Positions 9,599-16,995 of a stretch of DNA of 64,000 nt are shown here, one piece after another. Within the stretch, counting starts at the first letter, position 1; each line of letters starts with the position of its first letter. Source of the stretch: an uncultured Acetatifactor sp. (GTDB taxonomy: Bacteria > Bacillota > Clostridia > Lachnospirales > Lachnospiraceae). Under the pieces are notes generated by a model. The model made no database searches. It saw nothing but the letters and a program-made list of their open reading frames with translations, and was not told the DNA's origin. Both the position numbers and the translations under genes were made by a program. The stretch is taken from NCBI GenBank assembly GCA_910586775.1, contig CAJUJN010000007.1, positions 35,334-99,333 of the forward strand, read 5' to 3'.

Positions 9599-9626
9599 GG
9601 GGCATTTGCATGCATTGCAGATGCCC
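9599..9626 (+). terminator. possible terminator hairpin after pmbA
   Basis: GGGCATTTGCA pairs imperfectly with TGCAGATGCCC a few bases downstream of the pmbA stop. Only a short TTCT follows, so termination would be weak. Confidence 0.4.
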
Positions 9627-9729
9627 TTCTGTGACACTTTTGAGACAAAAGCCTTAGATGTTCGGACATCGATGAGATGAGAATACACAAGGAGAACAGT
9701 TGGAGATCAAAAGCTTGTGGATATGGTAA

Positions 9730-10187
9730 TTGAAAGCGAATCAACTCCTGCTGTTACAGCAGTTATATGGAAAGGTTCTGATTCCCAGGGCAGTTTATAG
9801 AGAGCTTACAGAGAATCCTGTATATACAGAAGAAGCAGATGTAATCAAGAGAGCAGGTTATGTGTCAGTAGTGGAAACCGAAAATGAGAAGGCAGTGAAT
9901 ATACTCAGGGCTTGGATGCAGGTGAGAGCGAAGCACTTATTCTGTATGATGAACAAAAAGCAGACCTTTTGCTGATGGATGAGCGTAAAGGAAGAGGTGT
10001 TGCCAAACCGCGTAATATCAGACACATCGGCACGGCGGGTATTTTGATGCTTGCCTGCGATAAAGAGATAATATGTACGGAAGAAGCATAATTTTGTGTA
10101 GATAAAATGCTTGAAAACGGAATCAGGTTAGACAAAAAGATTTGTAATGTTATAATGGAACATGTAGGTTTGGAAATTAGGTATTAA
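9730..10187 (+). pseudogene. remnant of a PIN-domain (DUF3368-type) toxin nuclease
   Basis: Pieces of a DUF3368-like PIN protein line up in order: LLLLQQLYGKVLIPRAVYREL from 9742, then after a -1 shift near 9907 GLDAGESEALILYDEQKADL and LLMDERKGRGVAKPRNIRHI, then an in-frame TAA at 10089, then DKMLENGIRLDKKICNVIME to a stop at 10185. The N-terminal strand with the first catalytic aspartate is missing, because an in-frame TAA directly precedes the TTG at 9730. With three lesions it cannot make a working nuclease. PIN proteins are usually toxins of type II toxin-antitoxin pairs; no antitoxin gene is left. It lies just outside the left end of the mobile element. Confidence 0.8.
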
Positions 10188-10202
10188 AAATTTCACCCTA
10201 TA

Positions 10203-10218
10203 AAGAAAAAATACTTGA
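10203..10218 (+). repeat. putative attL core
   Basis: The sequence AAGAAAAAATACTTGA is identical to the copy at 25588-25603 and differs at both neighbouring bases, so the identity is exactly 16 bp. It lies 16 bp after the PIN-gene relic. A TGTTGCAA motif 59 bp inside (10277-10284) recurs twice inside the right end, as expected for integrase arm sites. Confidence 0.7.
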
Positions 10219-11063
10219 TAAGATTTTTGCAGGAATGCAGTAAATAAGCCACTTTCAGAGGTTTTAGACAAGGATTTGTTGCAATGTTGTTGTAAAATTA
10301 AAAGATATATAAAGAAAGGCTGCCAGAGGTATCGGTAGCCTTTTTGATTTAGCTTTGTAAGCCACCGCAAGAAGTTGCGATGTACATGAAAATTAGCGGT
10401 AAGGGCAATGGGAAAATTCCCGCCGCTAAAAGGATGGGAATAGCATTCACCTCCATAGTGGGCCGAGTATCCCGATAGTTCAGGAAAGTGCTGTCTCCTA
10501 CGGAGATAAACGGAATACCACTTGATTATCTACCATGCCATGAGTATGGCTTTTCTGCTTTTCGGAATACCTGTCGGGATACGCTACAGCCTTTAGATTT
10601 TTGTAACGGGATTTATCAAGCAATGCGGCGGCAAGCCCAATATGGGGTGTATACAGCTTTTGCAAGAGGATTCTGCTTCGGCCATACTGTCAACCATTTG
10701 GGAGCCAGTGCGTTTTCCCCACATATGGAGAACATTTATTTCATTGGCTTCATATGTCTCACATACGAAAATCTTTCCCCAACAGGATGGGGAAAACTAA
10801 GCACTTGAACGAATTTCGTTTTAGGGGATGAAATTTCCTCTATTGTCCGAAATTCGGACATATGAGTATCTAACCACAAGATTGCGACTGGCTCCTACTT
10901 GGTTTGTCCGTTTTTCGGACGAAGCAATAGGGGGGCTGTTTTGGAACCTCCTTGTGTGCCAACTTGCGGGCATGCTTTGGCATTTGTGCCTTTTGATCCC
11001 CCGCTAACTGATAGCATAATAATTGATTTGAGTGTGAACATTGCGGGAACATAAAAGAGACTA
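10219..11063. other. gene-poor left end of the element
   Basis: No convincing gene in 845 bp. It holds one TGTTGCAA arm-like site (10277), a terminator (10315-10345) and two hairpins of the form GTCCG...CGGAC at 10844-10860 and 10904-10923. A 106-codon forward frame from 10488 and short reverse frames exist, but none has a recognisable domain and the forward one lacks a good ribosome site. The stretch may be eroded genes or a structured non-coding region. Confidence 0.5.
10315..10345 (+). terminator. Rho-independent terminator
   Basis: AAAGGCTGCC (10315-10324) pairs with GGTAGCCTTT (10334-10343), with one G-T pair, across a 9-base loop, and a run of five T follows. It would stop transcription entering the element from the left, or act after the PIN relic. 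Confidence 0.7.
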
Positions 11064-12047
11064 TCAGGAATCTTGATAGTTTTTTTCAGGATATAATTTC
11101 TTTAGTTCAAGTATACAGCTTTCTTTTTGCCTTTCTAATTTCTCGATTATAGAAGAGTTCCCAATGTCTAGTCGAACCCTGGTTGTTACTTCCTCCCCAA
11201 GACAAGGAAATTTTTCCCATTCGCCTGTTGCATCATGGTGTACTATTGAAAGTGCATATTCTGGAGTATACGGATGATATTTTTTATATTCTTTTTGCTT
11301 ATATAAAGAGATATCTTCTTCTATAGACTGAATGGTTTCCAAAAGTTCTTCCTCTGTTGGAAGATAATCACAAATATCAGTATTAAAGCTTGTTGTGTTT
11401 TCTTTAACCTTTATTTTAGTAATTCCATTCGTTATATTTGAGAAAAAAACCCCTTCGGCAATATCGTCAACAAAGAGCGCAATATTTTTTTCTGGTACAA
11501 TGGAATCGGCTTCCAATTCTACTGTATTACTACCACTCTCATTGCTTTCCCGGGTGAAGTGATACTCCTTAAAAAAGTATTGAAACATATTCCAAAGAAT
11601 CCATCGTCCGGTTATCCGTTGCAACAAAAAGTCCAACATAAATAAAATGCATTTGTGCAAATAGTTATGAGAGTCAAATTTTTTGCTATTCTTAATTTGT
11701 TCTAATATCTCAATTGTTTCGTATTGCAATCCAGTGGTTTCGGCTGCATGTTGAGTATCTCTTTTAAATTCTTCTTCTTTATTTTCCCCAGTTAAATATG
11801 TTATATCGCAATCTAGTATTTTGGAGAGTTTATCAACAGTTTCAAGATTTGGAACTCTTACATTAGTTTCGCTAAGGCTTTCATAGTGTTGATAGGTTTG
11901 CCAAACAATATCTAGCTTTTCAGCAACTTCTTCTTGGGTTAGATTCTGATGTTCCCTAGCTGTTTTTAAACGACTAGCAAATATAAAAGAAAATTCGCTT
12001 GAGCACTTTGAAGTGTTTCTTTTTTCAGCCTTATTTGTTTGTGCCAT
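11064..12047 (-). CDS. XRE-family repressor-like protein with long C-terminal region
   Basis: This 327-residue protein begins with a lambda-repressor-type helix-turn-helix (about 24-86: ASRLKTAREHQNLTQEEVAE, YQHYESL, LSKILDCDITYLTGE). The remaining 240 residues have no recognised fold: a hydrophobic stretch near 130-160 (CILFMLDFLLQRITGRWILW) and an acidic, coiled C-terminus. It is divergent from the excisionase/primase genes, the usual position of a master repressor, with GGAGGTTTTTATTT before its ATG. Tandem TAATAACCGT repeats between the two gene sets are candidate operators. It lacks a visible self-cleavage serine/lysine peptidase domain, so induction is probably not by RecA-type autoproteolysis. 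Confidence 0.75.
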   Translation of the reverse strand: MAQTNKAEKRNTSKCSSEFSFIFASRLKTAREHQNLTQEEVAEKLDIVWQTYQHYESLSETNVRVPNLETVDKLSKILDCDITYLTGENKEEEFKRDTQHAAETTGLQYETIEILEQIKNSKKFDSHNYLHKCILFMLDFLLQRITGRWILWNMFQYFFKEYHFTRESNESGSNTVELEADSIVPEKNIALFVDDIAEGVFFSNITNGITKIKVKENTTSFNTDICDYLPTEEELLETIQSIEEDISLYKQKEYKKYHPYTPEYALSIVHHDATGEWEKFPCLGEEVTTRVRLDIGNSSIIEKLERQKESCILELKKLYPEKNYQDS

Positions 12048-12065
12048 AAATAAAAACCTCCAAAA

Positions 12066-12118
12066 TAATAACCGTTAATAACCGTGTTTGTTTGTCTTTA
12101 GTCATGTTAGCATAAAAT
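12066..12118 (+). promoter_or_regulatory. divergent control region with tandem TAATAACCGT operators
   Basis: Two perfect abutting copies of TAATAACCGT at 12066-12075 and 12076-12085 lie between the repressor start and the rightward genes. A possible rightward promoter follows: TTGTCT (12092-12097) and TAAAAT (12113-12118), with a short 15-bp spacer. One helical turn per repeat suits a cooperative repressor. Confidence 0.45.
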
Positions 12119-12160
12119 CATGCAAAGCGCAATGCAAATCTAAAATTGGAGGTAGAAATA

Positions 12161-12334
12161 TTGAATAAAGCACGATTTTCAAATGAAATTATAAAACTTT
12201 GTACAGTTCAGCAAGCGGTTGAGAGATATAAGATTGGTAGGACTTCTTTAATGCGTGAAAATGCAGTACGCAGATTTGGCAGAAGTGTAAGGATTGATAT
12301 TGAGGTATTGGACAAGGCGATTGAACAATATTAA
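12161..12334 (+). CDS. excisionase-like or DUF6462-type small DNA-binding protein
   Basis: A 57-residue protein starting at TTG 12161, eight bases after GGAGG. The pattern (CTVQQAVERYKIGRTSLMRE, VRRFGRSVRIDIEVLDKAI) is a winged MerR/Xis-type helix-turn-helix of the size and layout of excisionases and DUF6462 proteins. It is the first gene rightward of the repressor. Likely roles are directing the integrase to excision or regulating the early operon. The integrase is encoded far away at the other end, unlike classic int-xis pairs. Confidence 0.6.
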   Translation: MNKARFSNEIIKLCTVQQAVERYKIGRTSLMRENAVRRFGRSVRIDIEVLDKAIEQY

Positions 12335-12349
12335 GGCGGAGGTAGACGC

Positions 12350-12544
12350 ATGAATATTTTGAAAAGATATCGCCTGAAAAAGCAACAGAAAGCCATAATG
12401 TGTAGGTATGCTATCCTGGAGGAGTTACAGACAGAGCATAGCAAGGATGAACGCTTCTATGAATATATTCAAAATGAAATGGATGCGCTTGACGGAGAAG
12501 CCGAACATATCAGAAGTATCTTGGAGGGGCGGTGGGATGAATGA
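12350..12544 (+). CDS. small basic/acidic hypothetical protein
   Basis: This 64-residue protein is predicted to be mostly helical, with a lysine-rich start (ILKRYRLKKQQKAIMCRY) and an acidic end. GGAGG lies eight bases before the ATG, and the stop overlaps the next start as ATGA, so it is translationally coupled to the primase gene. No family recognised. Confidence 0.65.
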   Translation: MNILKRYRLKKQQKAIMCRYAILEELQTEHSKDERFYEYIQNEMDALDGEAEHIRSILEGRWDE

Positions 12545-13470
12545 CCGCTAATGAAGTTTACGAGAATAATTTACAACACTTTAAGACAATAAAACGGTAT
12601 GGGGAAAAAGCGCAATGCCAATGTCCGGCACATGATGATAAGCACGCTTCATTGACAATCACAAAAGGCAGAAAATGCACTCTATTCTACTGCCATGCAG
12701 GCTGTGCTGTTGATGATGTCCTAAAAGCATCAGGGCTTGAAAAGAAAGATACCTTTTACGATGTGGAGCCAAGAAGCCTGAACTGGAAAACTTATGTTGA
12801 GGCCAGGGAGAAACGCCGGATTGAAGCGGTTTATAACTACGTTTCTATTAACGGCGGCTATGCCTTTACCAAAGTGCGGATGCAGGGAAAGAAAATGATA
12901 TATGGCACGTTGGTAAATGAGCGGTTCACTTATGGACTGGGTGGACGTTCCAGGAAAGAGTTGTGTGCTGTCTATGCTCCTGACGGCGTACAAGCCATAA
13001 ATAAGGCGGTTTCAGAGGGCAAGGTTATATTTATACCAGAGGGAGAAAAAGACACTGATACGCTGAATAAGCAAGGCTATGCGGGTTTTTCCTATGGCGG
13101 TGTGAATGATTGGACGGCAGACATGGCACAGCTATGCAAAGGGGCGGTTGTGTATGTACTGGCCGAAAATGACGAACCGGGGCGGCGTGTCGCAAATACT
13201 ATTCAAAGTGACCTGCAGGGCATAGCGAAAAGCGCAAAGGTGATAGTTCCAGTGCCGGATATTCCCAAAGCTGACATATCAGACTATTTTGCAGCGGGAC
13301 ACAGCAAGGCAGAGTTTGAGCAGATGTTAAAACAGGAACAGAGTTCCGTTAAAGAATCCGTAAGAGATCCAAAAGATGTACCTATGAAAAAAAGAAGCAA
13401 ATTGACCTTATGCGGTTTCATCTGGTGGCGGATAATGGAAAGATTACTGGAGTTTTTGATGCGGCCATAG
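12541..13470 (+). CDS. primase N-terminal half (zinc finger and Toprim), frameshifted
   Basis: The first half of a phage/plasmid-type primase-helicase. A CHC2-like zinc finger (CQCPAHDD...CTLFYCHAGC, about 25-60) is followed by a Toprim domain with EGEKDTDTL (about 167-175) and VLAENDEPGRR (about 204). The frame leaves family-like sequence after a run of seven A at 13387-13393 and ends at 13470. The helicase half continues in the -1 frame from the same run (EKKKQIDLMRFHLVADNG). Joined, they would give about 738 residues, the normal size of such two-domain proteins. The break is a mutation, a sequencing slip in the A-run, or transcriptional/ribosomal slippage. Confidence 0.85.
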   Translation: MTANEVYENNLQHFKTIKRYGEKAQCQCPAHDDKHASLTITKGRKCTLFYCHAGCAVDDVLKASGLEKKDTFYDVEPRSLNWKTYVEAREKRRIEAVYNYVSINGGYAFTKVRMQGKKMIYGTLVNERFTYGLGGRSRKELCAVYAPDGVQAINKAVSEGKVIFIPEGEKDTDTLNKQGYAGFSYGGVNDWTADMAQLCKGAVVYVLAENDEPGRRVANTIQSDLQGIAKSAKVIVPVPDIPKADISDYFAAGHSKAEFEQMLKQEQSSVKESVRDPKDVPMKKRSKLTLCGFIWWRIMERLLEFLMRP

Positions 13471-14756
13471 AAGACTATATAATTACCAATCAAAAATTGT
13501 TCATTTATGGCGGTATTCCTTTTCTTTATAGGAATGGATGCTTTTTCCCAGATTGGACAAGAGCGGAACTGTCAACCTCTATCAGAGAAAAGATTTTTGA
13601 GCGTCTGATTAAAAGCACTACCATTGACCGGGTTTATAGATTATTTCTAACGGATGCAAGAATACAGAAATCCTTTGATGAAATCAATACCTATCCGGCA
13701 GAGTGGATTTGTTTTCAGAATGGAATGTATGACCCTATCAATAAAAAGATGATTCCGCATGATGAAAAATATTGTTGCATTAACCAAGTGCCGCATGAAT
13801 ACCACCCGGAAATGCTACCGAAAGCAGGAGAAGCCATTGAGGAATATTTAAACTTTATCTGTGACGGAAAGAAAGACACAAGGGAGATGTTATTGCAGTT
13901 TATGGGCTATTCCATGACGCGAGATACCCGGCAGCAGAAATTTTTGATTTTGACAGGCGAGGGCGGTTCAGGGAAATCTACACTGATAAAGTGTTTTGAA
14001 ATGCTTGTAGGACAGAGGAATATATCCAATGTTTCGCTAACAGACCTTCAGCAGAGATTTTCAAGTATTGAATTGATGGGGATGCTTATAAATTCTTGTG
14101 CTGACTTGGAGATTGGAGCGTTGACTGACACGAGCATGATTAAAAAGTTGGTTGGTGAGGATTCCATCAAAGGAGAGCGAAAGGGAAAAGACCTTGTATT
14201 TTTCAAGAATTATGCAAAGTTGATTTTTAGTACAAATGAACTTCCAGTGATTAAATCAGAAAAAACAAATGCTTTTTATAGGCGGTTGCTAGTATTTCCT
14301 ATGAGTAAAGTTCCAGAGCATAAAGACCCAGATTTGTTTAATAAGTTGGAAGCAGAGAAAGATTATTTGTTAATGCTTTCGGTACAAGCCCTTGAAAGAA
14401 TGTATCAGCAAAAAAATATCACGGTTGCGGCCGCATCAGAGCATGAGATTGAGCGGCTAAGAGCAGATTCTGATTCAGTCGAGGGTTTTATACTGGAAGA
14501 ATGTGAGAAAGTGGATGGATATAGAGAGGAACGCACTGAACTTTATAAAAGGTATTTTGCATTTTGCGAGGAAAACGAAAGACAGTCATTGACAAAAAAT
14601 AATTTCTACAAGAGTTTGCGTTTAAAAGGGTATTCGGAGATTACATCCATCGGGAGGCGGTACTTTTTGGGTTTAAAATCTGCACCGGAAAAATGCACTA
14701 ATGACGGTTTTATACAGATAACTCAGGAGCAGTTGAAAGATTTGCCATTTGATTAG
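13410..14756 (+). CDS. primase-associated SF3/D5-type helicase half
   Basis: A 448-codon frame starting inside the previous gene. Walker A GEGGSGKST lies at about residues 183-191, Walker B-like LINSCADLE near 230 and the sensor FSTNELPVIKSEKTNAFYRR near 272, all typical of the phage D5/P4 superfamily 3 helicase. The C-terminus (ERTELYKRYFAFCEENERQS) is the winged-helix region of these proteins. ATG 13410 has no good ribosome site, so independent translation is doubtful and production probably depends on a -1 shift at the A7 tract. It should unwind the element's origin as a hexamer. A candidate origin lies immediately after its stop. Confidence 0.85.
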   Translation: MRFHLVADNGKITGVFDAAIEDYIITNQKLFIYGGIPFLYRNGCFFPDWTRAELSTSIREKIFERLIKSTTIDRVYRLFLTDARIQKSFDEINTYPAEWICFQNGMYDPINKKMIPHDEKYCCINQVPHEYHPEMLPKAGEAIEEYLNFICDGKKDTREMLLQFMGYSMTRDTRQQKFLILTGEGGSGKSTLIKCFEMLVGQRNISNVSLTDLQQRFSSIELMGMLINSCADLEIGALTDTSMIKKLVGEDSIKGERKGKDLVFFKNYAKLIFSTNELPVIKSEKTNAFYRRLLVFPMSKVPEHKDPDLFNKLEAEKDYLLMLSVQALERMYQQKNITVAAASEHEIERLRADSDSVEGFILEECEKVDGYREERTELYKRYFAFCEENERQSLTKNNFYKSLRLKGYSEITSIGRRYFLGLKSAPEKCTNDGFIQITQEQLKDLPFD

Positions 14757-14905
14757 TGCAGAATTTAAGAGATAAAGTGCAGATTGAGAGCAGATAAATT
14801 TAAAAACTGCACTCCATCAAAACCGCTATTTTACAGTGTTTTATTAAATGCATGTATGTTTTTGAAAAATATATGAATTGAAGAGAAAAATTGCACTTTT
14901 GCACT
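14755..14905. other. candidate replication origin with AGTGCA iterons
   Basis: Five AGTGCA copies flank an A+T-rich core: AGTGCAGA at 14755 and 14776 in one direction, then TGCACT (inverted) at 14808, 14892 and 14900. The segment 14814-14890 between the inner copies is strongly A+T-rich. It abuts the stop of the primase-helicase. In staphylococcal pathogenicity islands the origin lies next to the replication initiator gene with iterons around an A+T-rich stretch; the same layout here is an inference. No gene occupies 14757-14949. Confidence 0.5.
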
Positions 14906-14949
14906 GCCTATGGTTTTTGTAACGGTATTAGAAAGCGAGGATAAGAACT

Positions 14950-15177
14950 ATGTCAGAAACAGATTTGAAAAAAGTCTACGGAATGTTCACATCCGCATGG
15001 AAGTTGTTCAAAGAGTATGCGGATATATGGCAAATGGAAAGCGAAAAGTGGGAGCAGCTAGTCAATGAATCCGACAAGATAGCGCAGTCATATGGAAATT
15101 GTAGGCTTGCCAGAGATTTGCTATCTGCAGCTGTTGGCGAGTTAGAGCGTCGGAGCAAGGAGGTACAGAATCCATGA
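14950..15177 (+). CDS. small hypothetical protein
   Basis: This 75-residue, helix-rich protein (KVYGMFTSAWKLFKEYAD, LLSAAVGELERRSKEV) has no family I recognise. GCGAGGATAAG lies upstream of ATG 14950. Its stop overlaps the nuclease start as ATGA, so the two are coupled and probably act together. Confidence 0.6.
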   Translation: MSETDLKKVYGMFTSAWKLFKEYADIWQMESEKWEQLVNESDKIAQSYGNCRLARDLLSAAVGELERRSKEVQNP

Positions 15178-15701
15178 GGAAATACAAATTTTCAGTAGAA
15201 GATATCAAAAGATTGCTTAAGCAGATAGTCATTCTGGTTGACAGCAGAGAAAAGAGGAACGGCCACATATCGGACTACTTTGAGAAGAACGGTATTGCAT
15301 ACCAGAAGACAAAATTGGATTACGGTGATTATTCATTCATGATTCCAGCATCGGCGGCAGGTGAGGACATATATTTTCATCGTGATTGCGTGGTGGAGCG
15401 TAAGGCTTCTCTGGAGGAACTTTCCGGCAATCTGGCGCAGGAGCGGGAACGCTTTGAGAAAGAATTCCTAAAAGCCGGGAACGATGGTGCAAAAATATAC
15501 CTGATGGTGGAGTCTCCCGGTGGTTACAGCGACATTATTGCGCACCGCTACAAGACAGAGTTCGCCCATGCTGCCTATATGGCATCTTTGAAAACGTGGG
15601 AGCATCGATTTGGATGTAATGTGCAGTTTATAAGTCCTGAATATAGTGGCTACTATATATACAGCACGTTTGTTTATTTTGCGAGGGAGATGTTGAAGTG
15701 A
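15174..15701 (+). CDS. ERCC4-type structure-specific nuclease domain protein
   Basis: A 175-residue protein consisting of one ERCC4/XPF-like nuclease domain. LVDSREKRNG (D23) opens it, LDYGDYSF (49-54) follows, and VVERKASLEEL (73-83) supplies the conserved ERK core. Stand-alone copies in phages cut branched or flap DNA during replication or recombination. It has no helix-hairpin-helix domain, so it probably needs a partner. It overlaps both neighbours by ATGA junctions, within the replication gene block. Confidence 0.8.
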   Translation: MRKYKFSVEDIKRLLKQIVILVDSREKRNGHISDYFEKNGIAYQKTKLDYGDYSFMIPASAAGEDIYFHRDCVVERKASLEELSGNLAQERERFEKEFLKAGNDGAKIYLMVESPGGYSDIIAHRYKTEFAHAAYMASLKTWEHRFGCNVQFISPEYSGYYIYSTFVYFAREMLK

Positions 15702-16279
15702 TGAACACAGAAACAGCAGTAAATGGAGTTGAAGTATACACAAACAAACTTTATCAGTTGACGGACGAATACATAAGAGAGCGACTTAATGGGGATGAAG
15801 AGAAAGTCAACAGCAATTTCAGGGTCTTGATATTTTACTTGGCGGACAGAATAAGTAAGCCGGATAATGACAACATAGAGGAACTGGATGCGATGTTTTC
15901 AGCATTTACCAGACTATGCGCCAGATATGGGCGACTGCCTACGTTGGAAGCGTTCTCATGGCTTGTAGGGATTGACAGGAACACTTTTACGGACTGGCGG
16001 GAGGGACGGTATAGACTAAGTACCGCGCATGGTAGCACGGTCAAAAAATGGCTTGATATCTGCAAAGGGTTTGTGGTTGACGAATTGAGCAATAGCAAGT
16101 TTGCAAATCCTAACCTGATTTTCACCGCAAAAGCGGCCTACTACATGCGGGAAACCGCACCTATTCCGGCTACAGAGGTGCCGGGGAGGATTGAGCCAAA
16201 GACACCGGAGGAAATCGCCGCCAGATACGGCCTTGTGTCATCCACAGAGTTGCCGGAACTGCCCGAAGTACCAGACTAA
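15698..16279 (+). CDS. HTH protein, possibly small-terminase-like
   Basis: This 193-residue protein has a helix-turn-helix-like centre (LPTLEAFSWLVGIDRNTFTD, WREGRYRLS) and a C-terminal segment FANPNLIFTAKAAYYMRETAPIP that resembles prophage DNA-packaging or small-terminase-like proteins I know only loosely. If it is a small terminase without a large partner, it would fit a satellite that redirects a helper phage's packaging. A transcription factor is the main alternative. It starts at ATG 15701 or GTG 15698, overlapping the nuclease gene, and ends just before a strong AGGAGG. Confidence 0.45.
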   Translation: MMNTETAVNGVEVYTNKLYQLTDEYIRERLNGDEEKVNSNFRVLIFYLADRISKPDNDNIEELDAMFSAFTRLCARYGRLPTLEAFSWLVGIDRNTFTDWREGRYRLSTAHGSTVKKWLDICKGFVVDELSNSKFANPNLIFTAKAAYYMRETAPIPATEVPGRIEPKTPEEIAARYGLVSSTELPELPEVPD

Positions 16280-16293
16280 TCAGGAGGACAACC

Positions 16294-16389
16294 ATGTCAA
16301 TGTATAAAAACCCATTGCATCCGATTGTGTATATTCTGTATAAGTTATTTATTTCAAGCCTGTTAAGCCACATATGGGTAGCAATTTGA
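16294..16389 (+). CDS. truncated small reading frame
   Basis: A 31-codon frame with a strong AGGAGG at 16281-16287. The opening MSMYKNP resembles the start of a longer protein common near packaging genes in Clostridia prophages. After it the sequence turns hydrophobic and A+T-rich and soon stops. The pattern suggests a deletion or rearrangement joint near 16312. Probably non-functional. Confidence 0.4.
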   Translation: MSMYKNPLHPIVYILYKLFISSLLSHIWVAI

Positions 16390-16726
16390 TGCTTCACAAA
16401 TGGATAATATTGATGGTATTGCAACAGTAATTGCAACAATGTAGTAGATATGTGGGAAGAAATAGCGTATTTTAAGGCTTTATTTATTAGGGTATGTCAA
16501 GTTAAATATCTTGATTACGTGAAATAGATAATTTAATTTGATAAATTTTTTGCACACGTACTTACGGCGATATCCTAATATTACAATAAGAAAATGATGG
16601 AATAAAGTATGGTGTAGGGGTTTATAGAATCGAATATATGTTCTTTATTTGACCCCCAACGCAATTTTTTAAAGAAAAAAGCCCTTTCTGAAAATCAAAA
16701 AAATAATAAAAAAGGAGTGATATTCA
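16390..16726. other. gene-free A+T-rich stretch with two TTGCAACA sites
   Basis: This stretch has no gene. TTGCAACA at 16419-16426 and 16431-16438 is the reverse complement of the arm-like motif found inside both element ends. An AAATATCTTGA at 16503 loosely resembles the att core. A possible terminator-like AAAAAAGCCCTTTCT and a strong AAAGGAG (16711-16717) precede the next small gene. Confidence 0.45.
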
Positions 16727-16965
16727 ATGGATTTAGAATCAAGACACAAGGACGGAATTTATTCACTTAAGGTTCTGGAATTCCGTGAGGGAAACCAGGC
16801 GGTTGTGAAGCATCCAATTGTAAAAATGCGTGTGTTCTGCTGCCTGTCCTCGGGGTATACGTTGATGTGAAATTTTCCCCTATGGATGGAAATCGGCACA
16901 AGGCAGTATACCAGGGCATAACGCTGCCAGAGTTCGTGCCGGAGGATGGAGCAGAAATATATTGA
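16727..16965 (+). pseudogene. frameshifted small hypothetical gene
   Basis: ATG 16727 follows AAAGGAG and reads MDLESRHKDGIYSLKVLEFR to about codon 36. A one-base shift then restores a plausible continuation (VLLPVLGVYVDVKFSPMDGN, AVYQGITLPEFVPEDG) ending at TGA 16963. Joined, this gives a protein of about 78 residues. As written the first frame ends after 44 codons. No family recognised. Confidence 0.5.
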
Positions 16966-16995
16966 TAGGCGAGGAGCCGGAAAGAAGAGGTAAAC

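Noticed and set aside
10488..10808. 106-codon forward frame in the left end of the element
   Set aside because: No ribosome site, no domain and odd composition; reverse frames there are equally unconvincing.
13387..13394. Canonical X-XXY-YYZ ribosomal frameshift site in the primase
   Set aside because: The A-run is in the wrong phase for a perfect heptamer in the zero frame (it would start with G), so only polymerase slippage, imperfect ribosomal slippage or mutation remain.
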